Assembly (NCBI GenBank): GCA_001051155.2
Contig: JYIP02000003.1
Location: 5,518,001-5,582,000 of the forward strand
DNA from: Chrysoporthe austroafricana
Lineage: Eukaryota > Ascomycota > Sordariomycetes > Diaporthales > Cryphonectriaceae
Direction: 5' to 3'
DNA: 64,000 nt
The notes below the pieces were generated by a model that was given only the letters and a program-made list of their open reading frames with translations, searched no databases and was not told where the DNA came from. The position numbers and the translations under genes were made by a program. Shown piece after piece: positions 12,050 to 24,759 of the stretch. The stretch's first letter is position 1. Each line of letters opens with the position of its first letter.

Positions 12050-15000
12050 TATCCCGTTCAAATATATAAGTTTATATAAGCTTTGAACGATTTTGAAAGG
12101 AAGGATTAAGTTATTTCGGATATCAAAATCTTTTTCGAAATCGCATGCGCTTTCATTAATTGGAAACTTTTAGCCGATCGATACGAAAAAGCGAAACAAA
12201 ACTCTAGAGAAGCTAATATACTTTTGCAAAAAGCAAAGGCATAAGTAGTTAAGTAAGGATAGCTTTTACTGCTTAAATATTGGATTTAAGAGGGAAAAAA
12301 GTCGAATTTCGATAAGAATCTATTCCAGTAAATAGGAAAAAATAATATATTTTAGGAAAATTTTTCCAAATATCGCAAATTTCGATAGCTTGCCGAAACG
12401 ATAACGGAAAAGAAACGATAATAAGTGCTTATAGAAATAAACGAAAGCAAGAATACTTTTCGATTTAATAACCCGAAAAATTCGTTAAAAAAATTAACTT
12501 AGCAATAGTTTATCGAAAATCGAAAGCATTATATACTTGAATATATTAATATTAATAGCGGAATTAAATATATTTATCTATTACGATATTCGACCGAAAA
12601 TTCAAACCTTAAATTTACTAATAAATCCGGGAATTTTTCAGCTATAATAAGAAGAATAGATAAAAGCAAAAGAAAATAATTAGTTCTAAAAAATAAGCAT
12701 ACCTTTTTCTTCCTAACGGGAACCTAGAATCGGAATGCTTTTAGATAAAGTTCCATTATAACTATTCCGGCTAATTTTATAAACTTTATAGCAAAAAGCA
12801 TATTAATGCCCTAATTGGGTTTATCGAATTATCCGTAATTTTTCGGGGAAAAAGATTATAAGGAAAAAAAACTGAATAAGGGAGAATTGGATAATTGCAT
12901 TATTATCTTTCAGAAATATCCGACCCTTCCCTTCTTAATTATTAGCTTATTGGATTAATTTTTGTAACGACCCGAAATAAAAGCAATTTATTAAAATGGC
13001 TTTATTTCGGAAAGAGCAGCATGCATTGGGTTTAAGAAAATGTTCCGATTGCAATAAGCTTTCAATATGCAAGCGCTTTAATCGGAACTTATTAAAGAAC
13101 CTTTTCCTATTTCGGTTACGAAATATTACGCTAGTAATGAATATCGCTTTATTAAACTGGCATTTCCTGATATTAAGGAATATATCTAGCAAATATTTAT
13201 ATTAAGGGTAGGAAATTAATTAGATTAAAGACTATTCTCGGGCCCCGAGTTAAATATTGAAATTAATTCTAATTTTCAAAAAGAATTAATCGGTAAGCTA
13301 AATAGATTACCGGATCTATCGAATCCTAGCAATAATAAAAGCAATAGTTCTCGAAACTTATTATTCGGCTATAAACAATTCAAAAATTCCCGAATATATT
13401 AATTTAATTTATTTGAACTTATAGCATTGCCCGTTAGTATTAATAGGGAATTCAAAGATACAATTATAAAGCGATTCCGATTTTACGAAAACTGGAATAA
13501 TTATATTAATTTAATAATCGTATTTATTATAAATAGCAAAATTATTATCTGAAAGGACTTTCAAGCTTTTATAGACCGGTATAAGATATATATAGCTAGA
13601 AATGCAGAATACGCTAAACATTTCAGCTTCCATTTACTTGCTTGTTTAGCTAAGATAGTATATATTTGGTTCTATTCTATATTATCTTCCTAAAAGCGTA
13701 AAGATTTTATTTTGCATAAGCATAATTAGAGCTAATAGAAGAAATAATTAAGAAAAGATTTCTCTATATTGCAGAAAATTGCAAAAAACTTGCTAAATGC
13801 TTAATAATATTTTAAGAAAGATATACGAAATAACTGCAATATTTTGGAATTTACTTATTATATCTGTCGATTTACTAAGCTAGCCGAATACTCAAACTCG
13901 TATTTAACCAGAAATATTTAAGATCGGATCGATAAAAAACTAATAGCTAGATATTTCGACAAACTTAATCGAAATAAGAATACGAAAGATTTCGAAAAAT
14001 GTCTTAAAGCGAAATAAGAAATATAATATATTTTCGAATTAGATTGCGTAATAAGATTATTTCGTAAACTTACGCAATCAGTACGGAAAGTTACGCAATC
14101 GGCTGCCAATTTTCCTAATATCAATATTTACTTCCTAGCCAATATATTCTTAGGACGCCCTAGAAGATTTAGGCCTTAAAGACTTGAATATTCATCCCGC
14201 CCGATAAGGACGTTTAACTAGCCAAATCTATCCAAAGGCACTAGATATATCCCGGAATACGAATTCCGAAAACTCTTACCAGAATAATAGCGAAAGCTAA
14301 TAAACGCTCGGAACTAATTACGGGAGCGGATAGCCAGATAATAAAATATCTTTAATACGGCCAGAAAGATATTAACTAATACTATAGATAATAGCAAAAG
14401 TTTAATTTCAAAAAACCGAAATTTCCAATTGCGCTTTTACTATCGATTCGTACGAAAAGATATTAGAGAATATTTTGTCCAGTTAACCCTAGCAAATTTT
14501 AATATCGATAATGGAAAATTGTAATATAATTTAGATAAAGAGGACGAGCTGGCTCGAAAAGGCTATTTTTCCGTAAATAACGATCTATTTATAGCGGATA
14601 GCGATAAATACGATAAAGAGACCGAAAACGGCAAAAACCTATAGAAGCAAAAAGACGAATTAGAAAAATAAGCTAATGAAAAGAACGTAATAATCGAAAA
14701 CGATATTTAAATTCTTTAAGCTAAAGAAGCAAAACTATCGGTAAACGAAAGCATATTCCATATTAAATACTCTATACAATTATCCAATTAGCTATAGAAT
14801 TTTCCCAAAATCGATATATAGAAAAGAGAAATCTTAGAATATAATATTCCTATACTTACAGTCAAGCCTTATTAAAGCAGCAGCTATATATATGCAAGAG
14901 CTGCAGCTAGAATATACCCGAATAGGCCGGATATAAAGGTTTATATCGATATAAGCGCTAGTCGTTATGCTATTGCCGAAGAATTGCTAATGCAATTCCC

Positions 15001-15500
15001 CAAAACGAAAATAGACTAGAACGTAAAAGCTAAGCTCAAAAGCGTAAGCTAATCGCTAGCAAAAGGCTAAGCTGAATTCGATTTGTATTTCCAAAGCAAT
15101 AAGCACGGCTATTTATTTATATTTCGTACCCGAATAGGAATTTGGGTATTGGATCGATTAAAAGCAAGTATTTTATTAAAATAGAAATACAATATTCCTT
15201 ACGAACTGGATATTCTGAATTCAGAATTATTTATACGATTTGGTTATTTTAGTAATGCTATAGCGAAAATGGAAATATTTGCCCGAATGCCAGTACGATC
15301 CTAGCAAGCAAAAGCTGCAATTATTACAGTAATACTGCCCAGATTTCATAGGCTAGTTCTTATTAATATTAAGCAAATCCCAAAAACGTAACCTTTTTAT
15401 TCAAGCCGAAATAGAAAAGGTAAATAAATTGCTTGATAGGCTATTAAATTAAAGAGGTTTTAATAACGAATTAAGCGGCAACCCTTTTAAGGATTCAGAA
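12050..15500 (+). pseudogene. Element B gag-like and upstream pol region, RIP-degraded
   Basis: A long frame with RIP stops precedes the RT. It includes coiled-coil-like K/E-rich blocks near 12,180-12,240 and a block near 14,890-15,070 with KVYIDISASRYAIAEELL. I found no CCHC zinc knuckle or clear D-S/T-G protease motif, so naming is by position only. The collinear region in copy 2 is 28,360-31,800 and keeps a 78-codon open stretch at 31,119-31,355. Confidence 0.5.
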
Positions 15501-15699
15501 AAACTAACTTTTAAAGATAGTTGAACTATTCCAAACAAATTATATAACCCTATTAGCGAATTACGACAATTATTACTATATTGCGCGACAATACTTCTTT
15601 TAACGAATTAAAAACGGGTTATAGCTTTCAGGAAAGCTGAATTTAGATTAACTATTATTTATTAAGCATATTTTCTAATAAATTGCGGAAATTACTAGA

Positions 15700-18600
15700 A
15701 AATAGCTGGAAGAATACCGATTCCCGGATATAAAGACTTTCGAGATAAGAGATTATCTCGAAAATAGTAATAAACTAGGAATTCGAAAGGATAAAACTAT
15801 TAAGGAATCGGAAATTGAATTCGGTATATACGTTTGCAAGCATTTACCGGAATTTCTCTATAAAGTTATAGAATTAGTACGGGCATATGCTAGAGTTTTC
15901 AAAAATATAAGTCCTATTAATATGCTAATCGATTAATAAATAAAGGTTAATCTGGTCGAAAGATAGCAAAATTAGAAAATGGGATAAAAGCTATATTACT
16001 TAAGTAAGGAAAATTAAAAAGTAATTAACGAAATTTTAAATAAGTTATATTAATAAGGTCGAACTGAATAGGTTATAAATGCAACGCTATTCGGTTTACC
16101 AATTTTTGTAATTTGGAAGAATATGAATAGCTGAGAGAAAGGATATATAATAATTAATTTACGCACTTTGAATAAGGTTTTAATCCCCAATGCTTACCCT
16201 TTGCTATTATAGCAAGAAATTATTAAATAGCTAAAAGGAAAAATATATATTATAATAGTAAATGCATAATAATTTTTCTATTAATTCCTAATATATTCAG
16301 ATTATAGAGACCGATTTACTATTATCAATTATCGTAATTAAGAAAGGATAAAAGTTCTATTTATAGAATTTCGAAATTTACTATCTTATATCTAGCATTT
16401 TATAAATCAATTCCTATAACTATATTACAAATTTGCTTCCGCTTTTATAAACGATATCGTTATTTATTCAATTATAGAATAAGACTACTTGCGATATTTA
16501 TAAACTATTTTCTTGCTATTTTTATACAAAAACATTTCATTAGCTAGATTCAAATCGTTTTTTGGATATCCTTTAGTTTAGATTTTAGGATTCAAAATAA
16601 ACGGATTCGGAATTTCTAATACGAAATACCGGATATAAGCCATTCGCAACCTAGAATTCCTTAAAATATTCTAATAACTGGAAAAGTTTATTGGATTTAT
16701 AAGATACTTATGCTATTTAATTTCTAAATATAGCTATAAAGTCAACCTATTTCAGAAAAGGAAAATTAGGATATTAAGCGAAGCTCGCTAATCGAACTAT
16801 TTATTTTCAAGCATAAAATAGCGAAACTATATTACGCAAGTTATTTTCGACCCAATATTAAACGAAATTAACAGTTTTCATAACCTCAAAATAGCTTTGG
16901 AAACTAAAAATGCTTTATTTCACTATATCCTAGACAAACCTCTTTTTATCCAGCTAGATATATTTAAGGAAATAGAGTTTTCAAGCATTATTTTCCAATT
17001 AATAAACGATTATATATAGAATAAAGTATCGCTAATAGCAAGTATAGCCGTATAATTAATCTTCTATTTAAGCAAAACGATTAACAAAGCAGAACGAAAG
17101 TACTGGCTTACAGAGCTAGAAATAGCCTGTTTAATATAGCTAGTACGAAAATTGCAAACGATAATAAAATCGAACCAAGCCAAGCCAGTTTATATTCTTA
17201 CCGATTACGCAATAATAATTAGCATTATCTATTTATTATCTATAAATACGATAGATAAGACTAAAGCAAATATACGGCTAATTTTCGTTTCGGAATATTT
17301 AAGCTAATTCAATTTGAAAGCATACTATATACCGGAAAAGTCGAACGTTCTTGTAAATATTACATTAAGATTATTATCTATCCAGAAACCTATTAATAAT
17401 AAGGGCGTTCTAAATAAGATATAAGAAAACGAACTTATCCAAGTTTTTAATAAAATATTTATGGATAGCGAAATAAAAGGGCGTATTAAGAAAAGATACG
17501 AAAAATACCCTTTATAATCCAAAATAATCGAATAACTAAAAGACTCAAATAAGGTTGCTCGACTACCTTTTATATTAGATTATAATAGCTTACTATTTCT
17601 CAAAGATTATTACGGGAAATAACGATTATATATTCCGAATGAAATAGCATTGGATTTTATTAAAGAAGCTTATAATAGAAAACATTATTTCGGCATAAAC
17701 TATATATAGTACGATTTAACGGATTGATTCGTTATCAGATATTGCTATGCCAAAATACGTAATTATATATCGATATATCGAGCTTATAACGAGAATAAAA
17801 ATAACTTATAGCAACCCTTAAAGGAAATGCAGCTTATATTATTTCTATTAATCCCATTCTATACTATTATTATAGACTTTATTACAAGATTACCGATAAT
17901 ATTATCTATAAATACTATATAGGCCTTGGCTAAAATGCTATTCCTAGATGCATTTCTTACGATTACGGATAAATATTCTAAAGCTACGATTATTATATTA
18001 AGCAATGCAATATATATTGCAGCAAATTAAGCAACTTTTATCTTACGGATACTTTATATTATTAGCTAAGGAATACCCAAAAGGATTATCTTAAATAGAG
18101 ACTTGAAATTCCTATCGGAATTCTAGAAATATTTATAAGAGGCTATCGGAACGAAACTTGCTTACTCTATTGCCTCGCATTCGCAAACGGATAGGCAGTT
18201 TAAAATAAAAAACCGAATAATTGAAATAGCAATTCGGTATTTCATAATTGCTTACCCTAATGCAAAATGGACCGAAATAATACTAGTATTATAATTTAAC
18301 TTGAATAATACGTATAACCGAGCTATAAAATATTCAGTTAGCTAAATATTATTCGGATTTAATCTATTATCGAGCTAGTAAATAAGGAATATAATATTCT
18401 TAGCAAAAGAAGTCTTTTAAGAAAAAGCTTAACTTTTTATTGCTAAAGCGCAAATAATAGCCAAATTGCAATATAATAAGCATTATTGCCAAATAGTTTT
18501 CGAATTAAATAATTAAGTATATATTCGTTTGGATTACGGGTATTTATTGCTAAATAACCCATTTCTGAAATTTTTATAATAAAGAATAGGATTTTTCCAG

Positions 18601-18990
18601 ATTATTCGAAAAATAGAAAACTTAGCATATAAATTGAAATTAACTCTTTATATAAATATTTATCCAGTAATTTCGGTAATATAATTAACGCTTGCAAACT
18701 TTCTTAAAACGGATTTTTATAAATATAACCTTATATATTAAGACCTAATAAATATGCTAAAGGATTCGGATATCGAGAAATATTTGGAAAATTACCGATA
18801 TTACGAACTGAAAAAAATAATTAGCCGCTATAAGCGAAAGTATAGATATAGTCCGCATAGAATTGAATACTTAGTAAAATGGATAAATTACTCTAGCTAT
18901 TATAATATATAGATATCCCGTAATGCTTTAAATGCGGACGAAATAATACGTAATTTCGAACGGAAATGCGAAGCTATAGCCGAATTGCAA
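15700..18990 (+). pseudogene. pol: Element B pol: RT, RNase H, integrase, chromodomain
   Basis: RT at about 15,950-16,750 shows the fungal gypsy pattern: LRTLNK, NAYPLLL, RDRFTI, FRN, and a catalytic box now reading INDIVIYS at 16,447-16,470, with the first Asp changed to Asn. RNase H follows at about 16,900-17,300. The integrase (about 17,580-18,420) shows DFITRLP, NRDLKFLSEF and ASHSQTDRQFK; in the last, the D,D,E glutamate appears to be Lys. The chromodomain at 18,780-18,960 has RIEYLVKWINY. Stops are all TAA/TAG. Inactive. Confidence 0.8.
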
Positions 18991-19449
18991 GAAAAAGCAA
19001 AGCGAAAGCGGCTATTAGCGAAAGAAATCCCTGAACCGGGAAATATTATTATAATTACTTTACGAAGATAAAGCAGGCCAAAGCGCGACTTACAAATAGA
19101 AAGTGCACTGGAACAAGCTAGTCTACTTATTCCAAAAAATCGAAAAAACCCGCAATATAATAAGCGCGTATTAAAGTAAAGGCAACCGCTAAGTAAGGCA
19201 AGTGAATTTCTAGCAAATGCAAAAAGCTATTATTTCGTAAACCGCTAGTAAATTCATTTTGTTTTCTTCTTTTTACTAGCGCACTTATAACTACTATCCC
19301 TATTTACTTATTACAGCTAGCCGTATTGCCCTATCGTTACTACTCTTTATTATACTTTTGAATATTATTTTTAAGCATTAAGCTAATACTATTATCAATT
19401 TCGCTTTATCCTATCAAGCTTCCGTAAACCCGTAAGGATTATACTAATA

Positions 19450-21620
19450 AAGCTATTAATATTATTAAAACCAAAACGCATTATGCAATTATCAGCTATA
19501 TTCAATTTTTATGCAATGCTATACCCTATATCTCAGGAAGAACTTTCCAAGGTTTGCCGAAAAAGCAAGACTATATAATACGCTAAATATATCTATAAGG
19601 CATCGCTCAAAAACCGCCTTTCCCTGGAAGGATATCGGTAGGCTATATACTTATATAGTAGCGAAAGCCGTTTCTATTATAATACTTACGTAATAAAGAA
19701 CTACTTGAACGATTTCTTTCGCTACTAAAAAGCTTATATAATAGCCTTTTGTCGGGCGCTAATCAGTAAGGGTTATACCGATATAATAGACCGAAAGATC
19801 GAATATAATATTTATATCCTTAATACCGAGTTAAGTAGCGGCGATATTAGTTGGCCGCTAATTATTAAAAAGGCTTAGGAATTTATTTTATAATACTTTA
19901 TGCTATTATAGATTAACTGTTCCAGCCCTATTTACGAAAGATAGAAGCTTTATCCAAGCACTTTTACTAGTACGAATGCTATTATAAGCAAGAATACAGA
20001 TAATAAATTAACGGATAACTCTATTAGAAGAGTATTGCTTGAATTCATTCCGAATTTACTTACTATTCGTAATCCTATCCTTACTTTATATACCCCATTA
20101 ATAGCTTATTATATCCTATTTCCTATTATAATATCGAAAAACGATTGCTTACGAAATGGGCATAGCCGTTATATTAAGGATAAAGCTGAATAGATAATAT
20201 TAAATAATTATAGCAACTTTACTAAAAGGGAAGTAAATGCCGTACGCTACGCAGCCAATATAGCAGAAGTCGTTATAATTTACGAATATAGTCGTAATAT
20301 AGCTTTCGCTGCCTGGAAGAAAATAGCTAAGAATATCAAGCTAATCTTGGCCAAGCTTAAGGCTTCCGAGCCTATTATGCTAATTGCTAATCTAAGCCTA
20401 TTTGCTATAATAGAACGAAATTTCATAATGCTAGCCAAGCGCTATCGAATTATAAATAATACTATCGATCTAACCGAGAACGACTTATCAAGCATAGCTA
20501 GTCTATTAGCCATATTAAGTAAGGCTTCCCGAGCTAATATTAGTAGCATTCTGCCCTTGCAGGCTACGCTTTGCGCTATCCCCGCTTTATCTATTAAATA
20601 TAATCCTAAATCTAAGGCTACTGAAGCCGAAATCGCGGTATATTACCGCATATTAGCCTTTTATATATCCAAAGAATATATACGCTATGATTTTACTTGG
20701 GAAAGCAATTTCGGTACTAACCGTCCTTACGTTACTGATAGCTTTATCGTTTATAATAATATTAAATTCGGCATTATCGGAATTTACGATAATCGCATTT
20801 AGTATTTTTTCCCTTTCATTATAGGAAAATATATATACGAATTCGTTATTTGGCTTTGCGATTTTAATCTTACCGTTTTATCTAACCGGTCGGGCTTATA
20901 TTTCATTATAAATTAAATTTTCCGTTTCGAATACGATTTCAAGGCTATTAAGATTATCTTTACTAAAGACAATATAGATTACGATTTCAATATTACTTTT
21001 CAGAAATAAGCTAACGAAAATAAGGATTATTTCAGCGCTATTCGGTCTTTGCAATACTAAGATCGTATAATAGGCTTCAAGTCTTATATCTAAGCGCATA
21101 AGCTAGTTAAGACCTTGCAGCTTAATATTTATAACTATACTAACTTTTGCGATTATATCGGAAAAGAAGAACTATTTGCTACGTTTTTTCGCAATTTATT
21201 AAACTTTAAAGCTATTGCTAAAGCCCGAGAGATTATTCCTAATTAGTAAATATAGCTATTATTTATCGATATAATATTATTAGCAGCATATAATACTACT
21301 TTCTTCCAATAATTTATAAATTTAGCTATTTATATTGAGAATTGGTTATAATATCGCTATATAACGATTATACGCGGCTATCGGCTCTATATGCTAATAT
21401 ATTCTATTATAATTTCATTTTACATTTATTATTATTATACTTACTTAATACCTTATTATCTGAAAGCTATACTTTCCATTAATATCTACGAGCAATTTTG
21501 GTCTTTGATTATATTTATGCCAAATATTTCAGCAGTAAATACGACTAAGCACTACCGAAATATACTTGGATATCGGCCAGCCTTATTATATATAAATATT
21601 ATATATATCCATTTACCCTA
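19450..21620 (+). pseudogene. Element B third ORF, unknown function
   Basis: A frame of about 720 codons in the pol direction lies between the chromodomain and the 3' LTR. It is interrupted by RIP-type stops but keeps a 151-codon open stretch at 20,347-20,802, the longest intact frame in the AT-rich half. Conserved pieces shared with copy 2 include AEIAVYYR, FYISKEYIRYDF and IKFGIIGIYDNRI. Its C-terminal hydrophobic stretch near 21,391-21,510 may be a RIP artefact, because Thr and His codons drift to Ile and Tyr. I do not recognise the family. Its place after integrase is where some gypsy elements carry an extra gene. Confidence 0.6.
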
Positions 21621-21928
21621 AGTATAAACCGATTATAATGGAAGATTAATTCTAAGCCCTTAGCATAAGCAGGTTTTCTTTTAGTTCCCGGTATAAGCAT
21701 ATTTATTATTCAAGTTTCCGGCATGGGCACGTTTACTTATTAGGACTCTAGTACGAATCGGCTTTATAAAACGATTATTATTTCCTATATAATTTCCTTT
21801 ATCCAATAATGCTGTTATGCTTTTCCTTGCCGTATAACCCAGAATCCTATTATATCGTATTACTGCTACTCAAGATATTTCTGACGGTTAGCTTCCTTTA
21901 TAGACAAAGGTTATAAAGGGCCGGCAAT

Positions 21929-22135
21929 TAATAGCAAAACCTATAGACGAGGTGAATTCGTAATGGATTCGCTTAGTGAATTTATAGTAAATCCCTTAAT
22001 GAATACGCAATGAATTTACTAAGTAAATGCTATACCCTTACCGGAAGGCTTATATAATGCCCTGATAGGCTTTAGCGTAATTCATTTTTTTGGAAGAATT
22101 ATGCTTTATAATATATTTCAGTACGTTTACTATCA
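21929..22135 (+). repeat. 3' LTR of element B copy 1
   Basis: 207 bp, TAATAGCAAAACCTATAGA to TTTACTATCA. The CTATCA end keeps the unmutated CA dinucleotide. A purine-rich stretch (AAAGGTTATAAAGGG) lies just upstream. Confidence 0.85.
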
Positions 22136-23830
22136 ATAAACGAATTTTAACGGGATTGGTAAAGAATATAGCCAGTTAAAGAGCATAAAGAATAGCTATA
22201 AAAGTTTAGATTTAGCATTCTTATATATAGCAATAAAATAATGCAAGATAAGTATAATTAGTATTTAGAAAAGAATCTGGTTCTGTAATTAAGAATTGAT
22301 AAACTTATTGCTTTTTCGCTAATTTACCCCAATTATATTCTAAGAAACTATTTAATTCCCGCATTCCTTATCAATTAATTTCGCATTACTTTTAAAGCTT
22401 CTTTTAAGTTATTCAATTCTCTTATTAGAGATTAATACTGAATTTTGAACGCTATATCTTTACTGGCAATTACTTTAAGCTATTCCTTGCTAAGCGATAA
22501 GATCCGATCGGCAGAAAATACTTTGAATGGACTAGAAAAGCTTTTTAAGAAAATATAATTAACTACTTGCAAATATAAATTGTTAATAAAACGCTTCCGC
22601 GAAACTTTATAATAGCTAATTAAAGTATTAAGAATATTCTCGTATATTTAATCCTTATTATCCGAATCGGTTTTATATTTTGAAATCTATTCGATAAGGA
22701 TATATTTCGTATTTTTATAGTTCAAACAAATCGAAAAAAGTTCTAAAATATTAGCCAAATATTCATAGCACTTTTTCTATAATGCTACGTTAAAGTAATA
22801 ATTTATAATAACGGGTCGGCTAAAGCATTCAATTTTCAATAAGAAATATATATGCTTTTTAGCTTTTCTATATCGTTCGTATAATTCGTTTTTGAAAATA
22901 TTATTCCAAATTTGACTTTTAATTGCAAAGTCTAAGCAGAATTCGGCTAGGAAATTATAAATATAATCGTAAACGAATATAATAGCGTTGCTAATATAAC
23001 TTATAGCGAGGTTGTTTTATTTTTATAAAGCTATTTCGAAAATAAATATTAAAATAATTCTATTAAACTATTCAACTTTAACTGCTGTTCCAATAGGTCT
23101 GATTTCATATTGTAGAAAGGAATGAAACTGCATATAGTATTAAGCTTAAGTTTACGACTGGATTTGTAAACCTTTTGAATAAGGATCGTTATCGGCTTTT
23201 TTAAAAGTTTTAAATACTTATAATTAATATCGATAAAATCTCTTAGCTTTTCGTAAATAGCAAGCGGCTTTTCCTAACCTATATTATCCGCGCTATTTCT
23301 TAAAGAAATTTTATTTTTATTATCCTATATAAAGCCGAAATATTAATAATAATCTCTTTTCCAAAATAAGTTAGCAAAAAATTCGCTTAATTTCGTAATA
23401 TGCATAATTAGCTTTTATTATAGCTTATTATTGAAAAGAGCTTCGCTAATATAATAACCGTTTAGAAAGCTCTTATTAATATTTTGCATGCGAGAAGCAA
23501 TTTTAATAAAATATTTCCGTTAAGCGCTCTTATCGGACCGAGGCTTTCCTAGAGCTTGTAATTTTATCTCCTTTTTATATATGCGTTTTTCAATATCCGC
23601 TTTAATATTCGGCAGCTCGCATTTCGAAATCTCTATAAGCAACTCTTGCAGTCTCGTTTTCAATACAAGAATGCTGCAATAATCGGCCGTATATAATTAA
23701 GAAAGCGTTATAAAAAAAGCCCGCTTAGCAAATAAATAATCGGATATATTCGAAGCATTATTATTTGCGTTCCGATTTTTGATTACGTAATACCCGAGCC
23801 TTAGCGGGTTTCGCTTATTTTGAACGAGGT
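22136..23830 (-). pseudogene. Dynamin-like GTPase pseudogene (stalk and GED), RIP-degraded
   Basis: On the minus strand the frame runs from about 23,825 to 22,300 in the order of a fungal dynamin-related protein. First come KLQALGKPRSDKSA and KIASRMQNI (stalk), then a block with VYKSSRKLKL (compare the SRGxEL motif). Next are VIINYYFNVALQ and SYYKVSRKRFINNLYLQ, which match the NHYFND and YYKVARKRFVDN signatures leading into the GTPase effector domain, and a C-terminal K/E-rich helix. Stops are RIP-type. The whole N-terminal G domain (GxxxxGKS, DLPG) is missing, cut by a truncated LTR at 23,831. Dynamins drive membrane scission or fusion; this copy cannot. Confidence 0.75.
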
Positions 23831-24041
23831 TTATATATCCGGCTTTTCAATTCTTAGCTTATTAGCTTATTTGGTAATTTAATAAGCTTGGCTTACTGGC
23901 TTACTTAGTAATTTAATAATTATTATTTTATTTAACCCTAACTTTAAGTTATATAAGCGGTTATAGGGTTTCTTATAAGTAAAGCCGAAAGGTAAATATT
24001 TAGCTAGTTTTCTTTAGCCAGTCTTTTATTAAGTTATAATA
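23831..24041 (-). repeat. Truncated family A LTR
   Basis: The minus-oriented LTR part from the conserved GGCTTTTCA block (about 23,840) to the terminal TTATAATA at 24,034-24,041. About half of the LTR is missing at the junction with the dynamin fragment. It contains the short repeat AGCTTATT / GGCTTACT (23,865-23,900). Confidence 0.7.
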
Positions 24042-24299
24042 TTATCTCTTTCTTATTGATTGTTATCCCTAATAATTTCCTATAAGGCCTTTTATTAATA
24101 CCCGTTTTATAATCTTTCTTTTTTAATCGGAATATCAAATAAAATACAAAAAACTCGTTTTGCTCGTTCGATTAAGACCTAGCGTCGTAATTCTCTTTTG
24201 GAAGCGATTTTGTAACATGCTATGCAAATGCTTTCTTGCTCGTTCTGCAAAAGTCGTAATATTCTTAATTATTGGGTTTCGAAAAATAAATCCTTATAT

Positions 24300-24728
24300 T
24301 ATTCTAAATATATGCGGCTTAACTATTCTCGATATAATATTCTAGAAATTACTCCGGATAAGCTTCGCAAAATAGCTTATTAGTATTAGAAATTGGAAGA
24401 TAAATTAAAAGCTGCAAAGAAAACAGTATTCCGCTTGCGTCGATAAAAACGCATATAGTATAAGAAAATAATGCGAGCTATCCGTTATAATATCGATAAT
24501 GTCGAAGAGTTGGAAAGATTGGAAGCGGAAAAGGCTGAAAAGGAGCGCCGTAAGGCTAAAGCCGAGCGTCGCGCAATAGAAGTTCTGGTTCCTAAAGGTC
24601 CTCTTCCCGAGAATTTTAATCTAAATGCTGCTTTGCAGCAATTTGGTTCCGATATTAATTGGTCTGCTATTGACCTGTCCGCAAGGCACGAAACTATGCC
24701 AAGTCTTTCCAACTATTCTTCTAGCTAA
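24300..24728 (+). pseudogene. Antisense coiled-coil accessory ORF, best preserved copy
   Basis: The open part (24,471-24,728, 85 codons) reads MRAIRYNIDNVEELERLEAE, then a run of K/E/R heptads, then VLVPKGPLP, ALQQFGSDINWSAIDLS and an acidic/serine end. Upstream in the same frame, past a few RIP stops, is KLEDKLKAAKKTVFRLRR, so the native protein was longer. It is a predicted coiled coil with no catalytic motif. It lies antisense to pol between chromodomain and LTR, as in copies at 6,960, 8,030, 38,490 and 41,340. Its GC content is visibly higher than its surroundings. I recall similar coiled-coil frames beside fungal gypsy elements, but the function is unknown. Confidence 0.65.
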
Positions 24729-24759
24729 TTAGTTAATTGCTTTTCCTAATATTTCTCGA

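Larger units (their letters stand above)
11542..22135 (+). mobile_element. Large Ty3/gypsy element B, copy 1 (10.6 kb), RIP-inactivated
   Basis: Complete in layout: 5' LTR 11,542-11,748, leader with tandem repeats, gag-like region, pol (RT, RNase H, integrase, chromodomain), an extra ORF of about 2.2 kb, and 3' LTR 21,929-22,135. Both LTRs are 207 bp with termini TAATAG/CTATTA or CTATCA, consistent with TGATAG...CTATCA before RIP. Flanking 5-mers (AGCTT left, ATAAA right) do not match, so no target duplication is visible. It is less RIP-mutated than copy 2 at 27,852-38,483. Confidence 0.85.

Noticed and set aside
12947..13205. Overlapping open frames on both strands in element B
   Set aside because: Both lie in the gag-like region of element B; the plus one is out of frame with the surrounding coherent translation and neither is preserved in copy 2.
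21391..21621. Possible transmembrane protein at the end of element B ORF3, suggesting an envelope gene
   Set aside because: RIP drives Thr/His/Val codons towards Ile, Tyr and Phe, so the hydrophobicity may be artificial; no signal peptide or glycoprotein pattern is visible.
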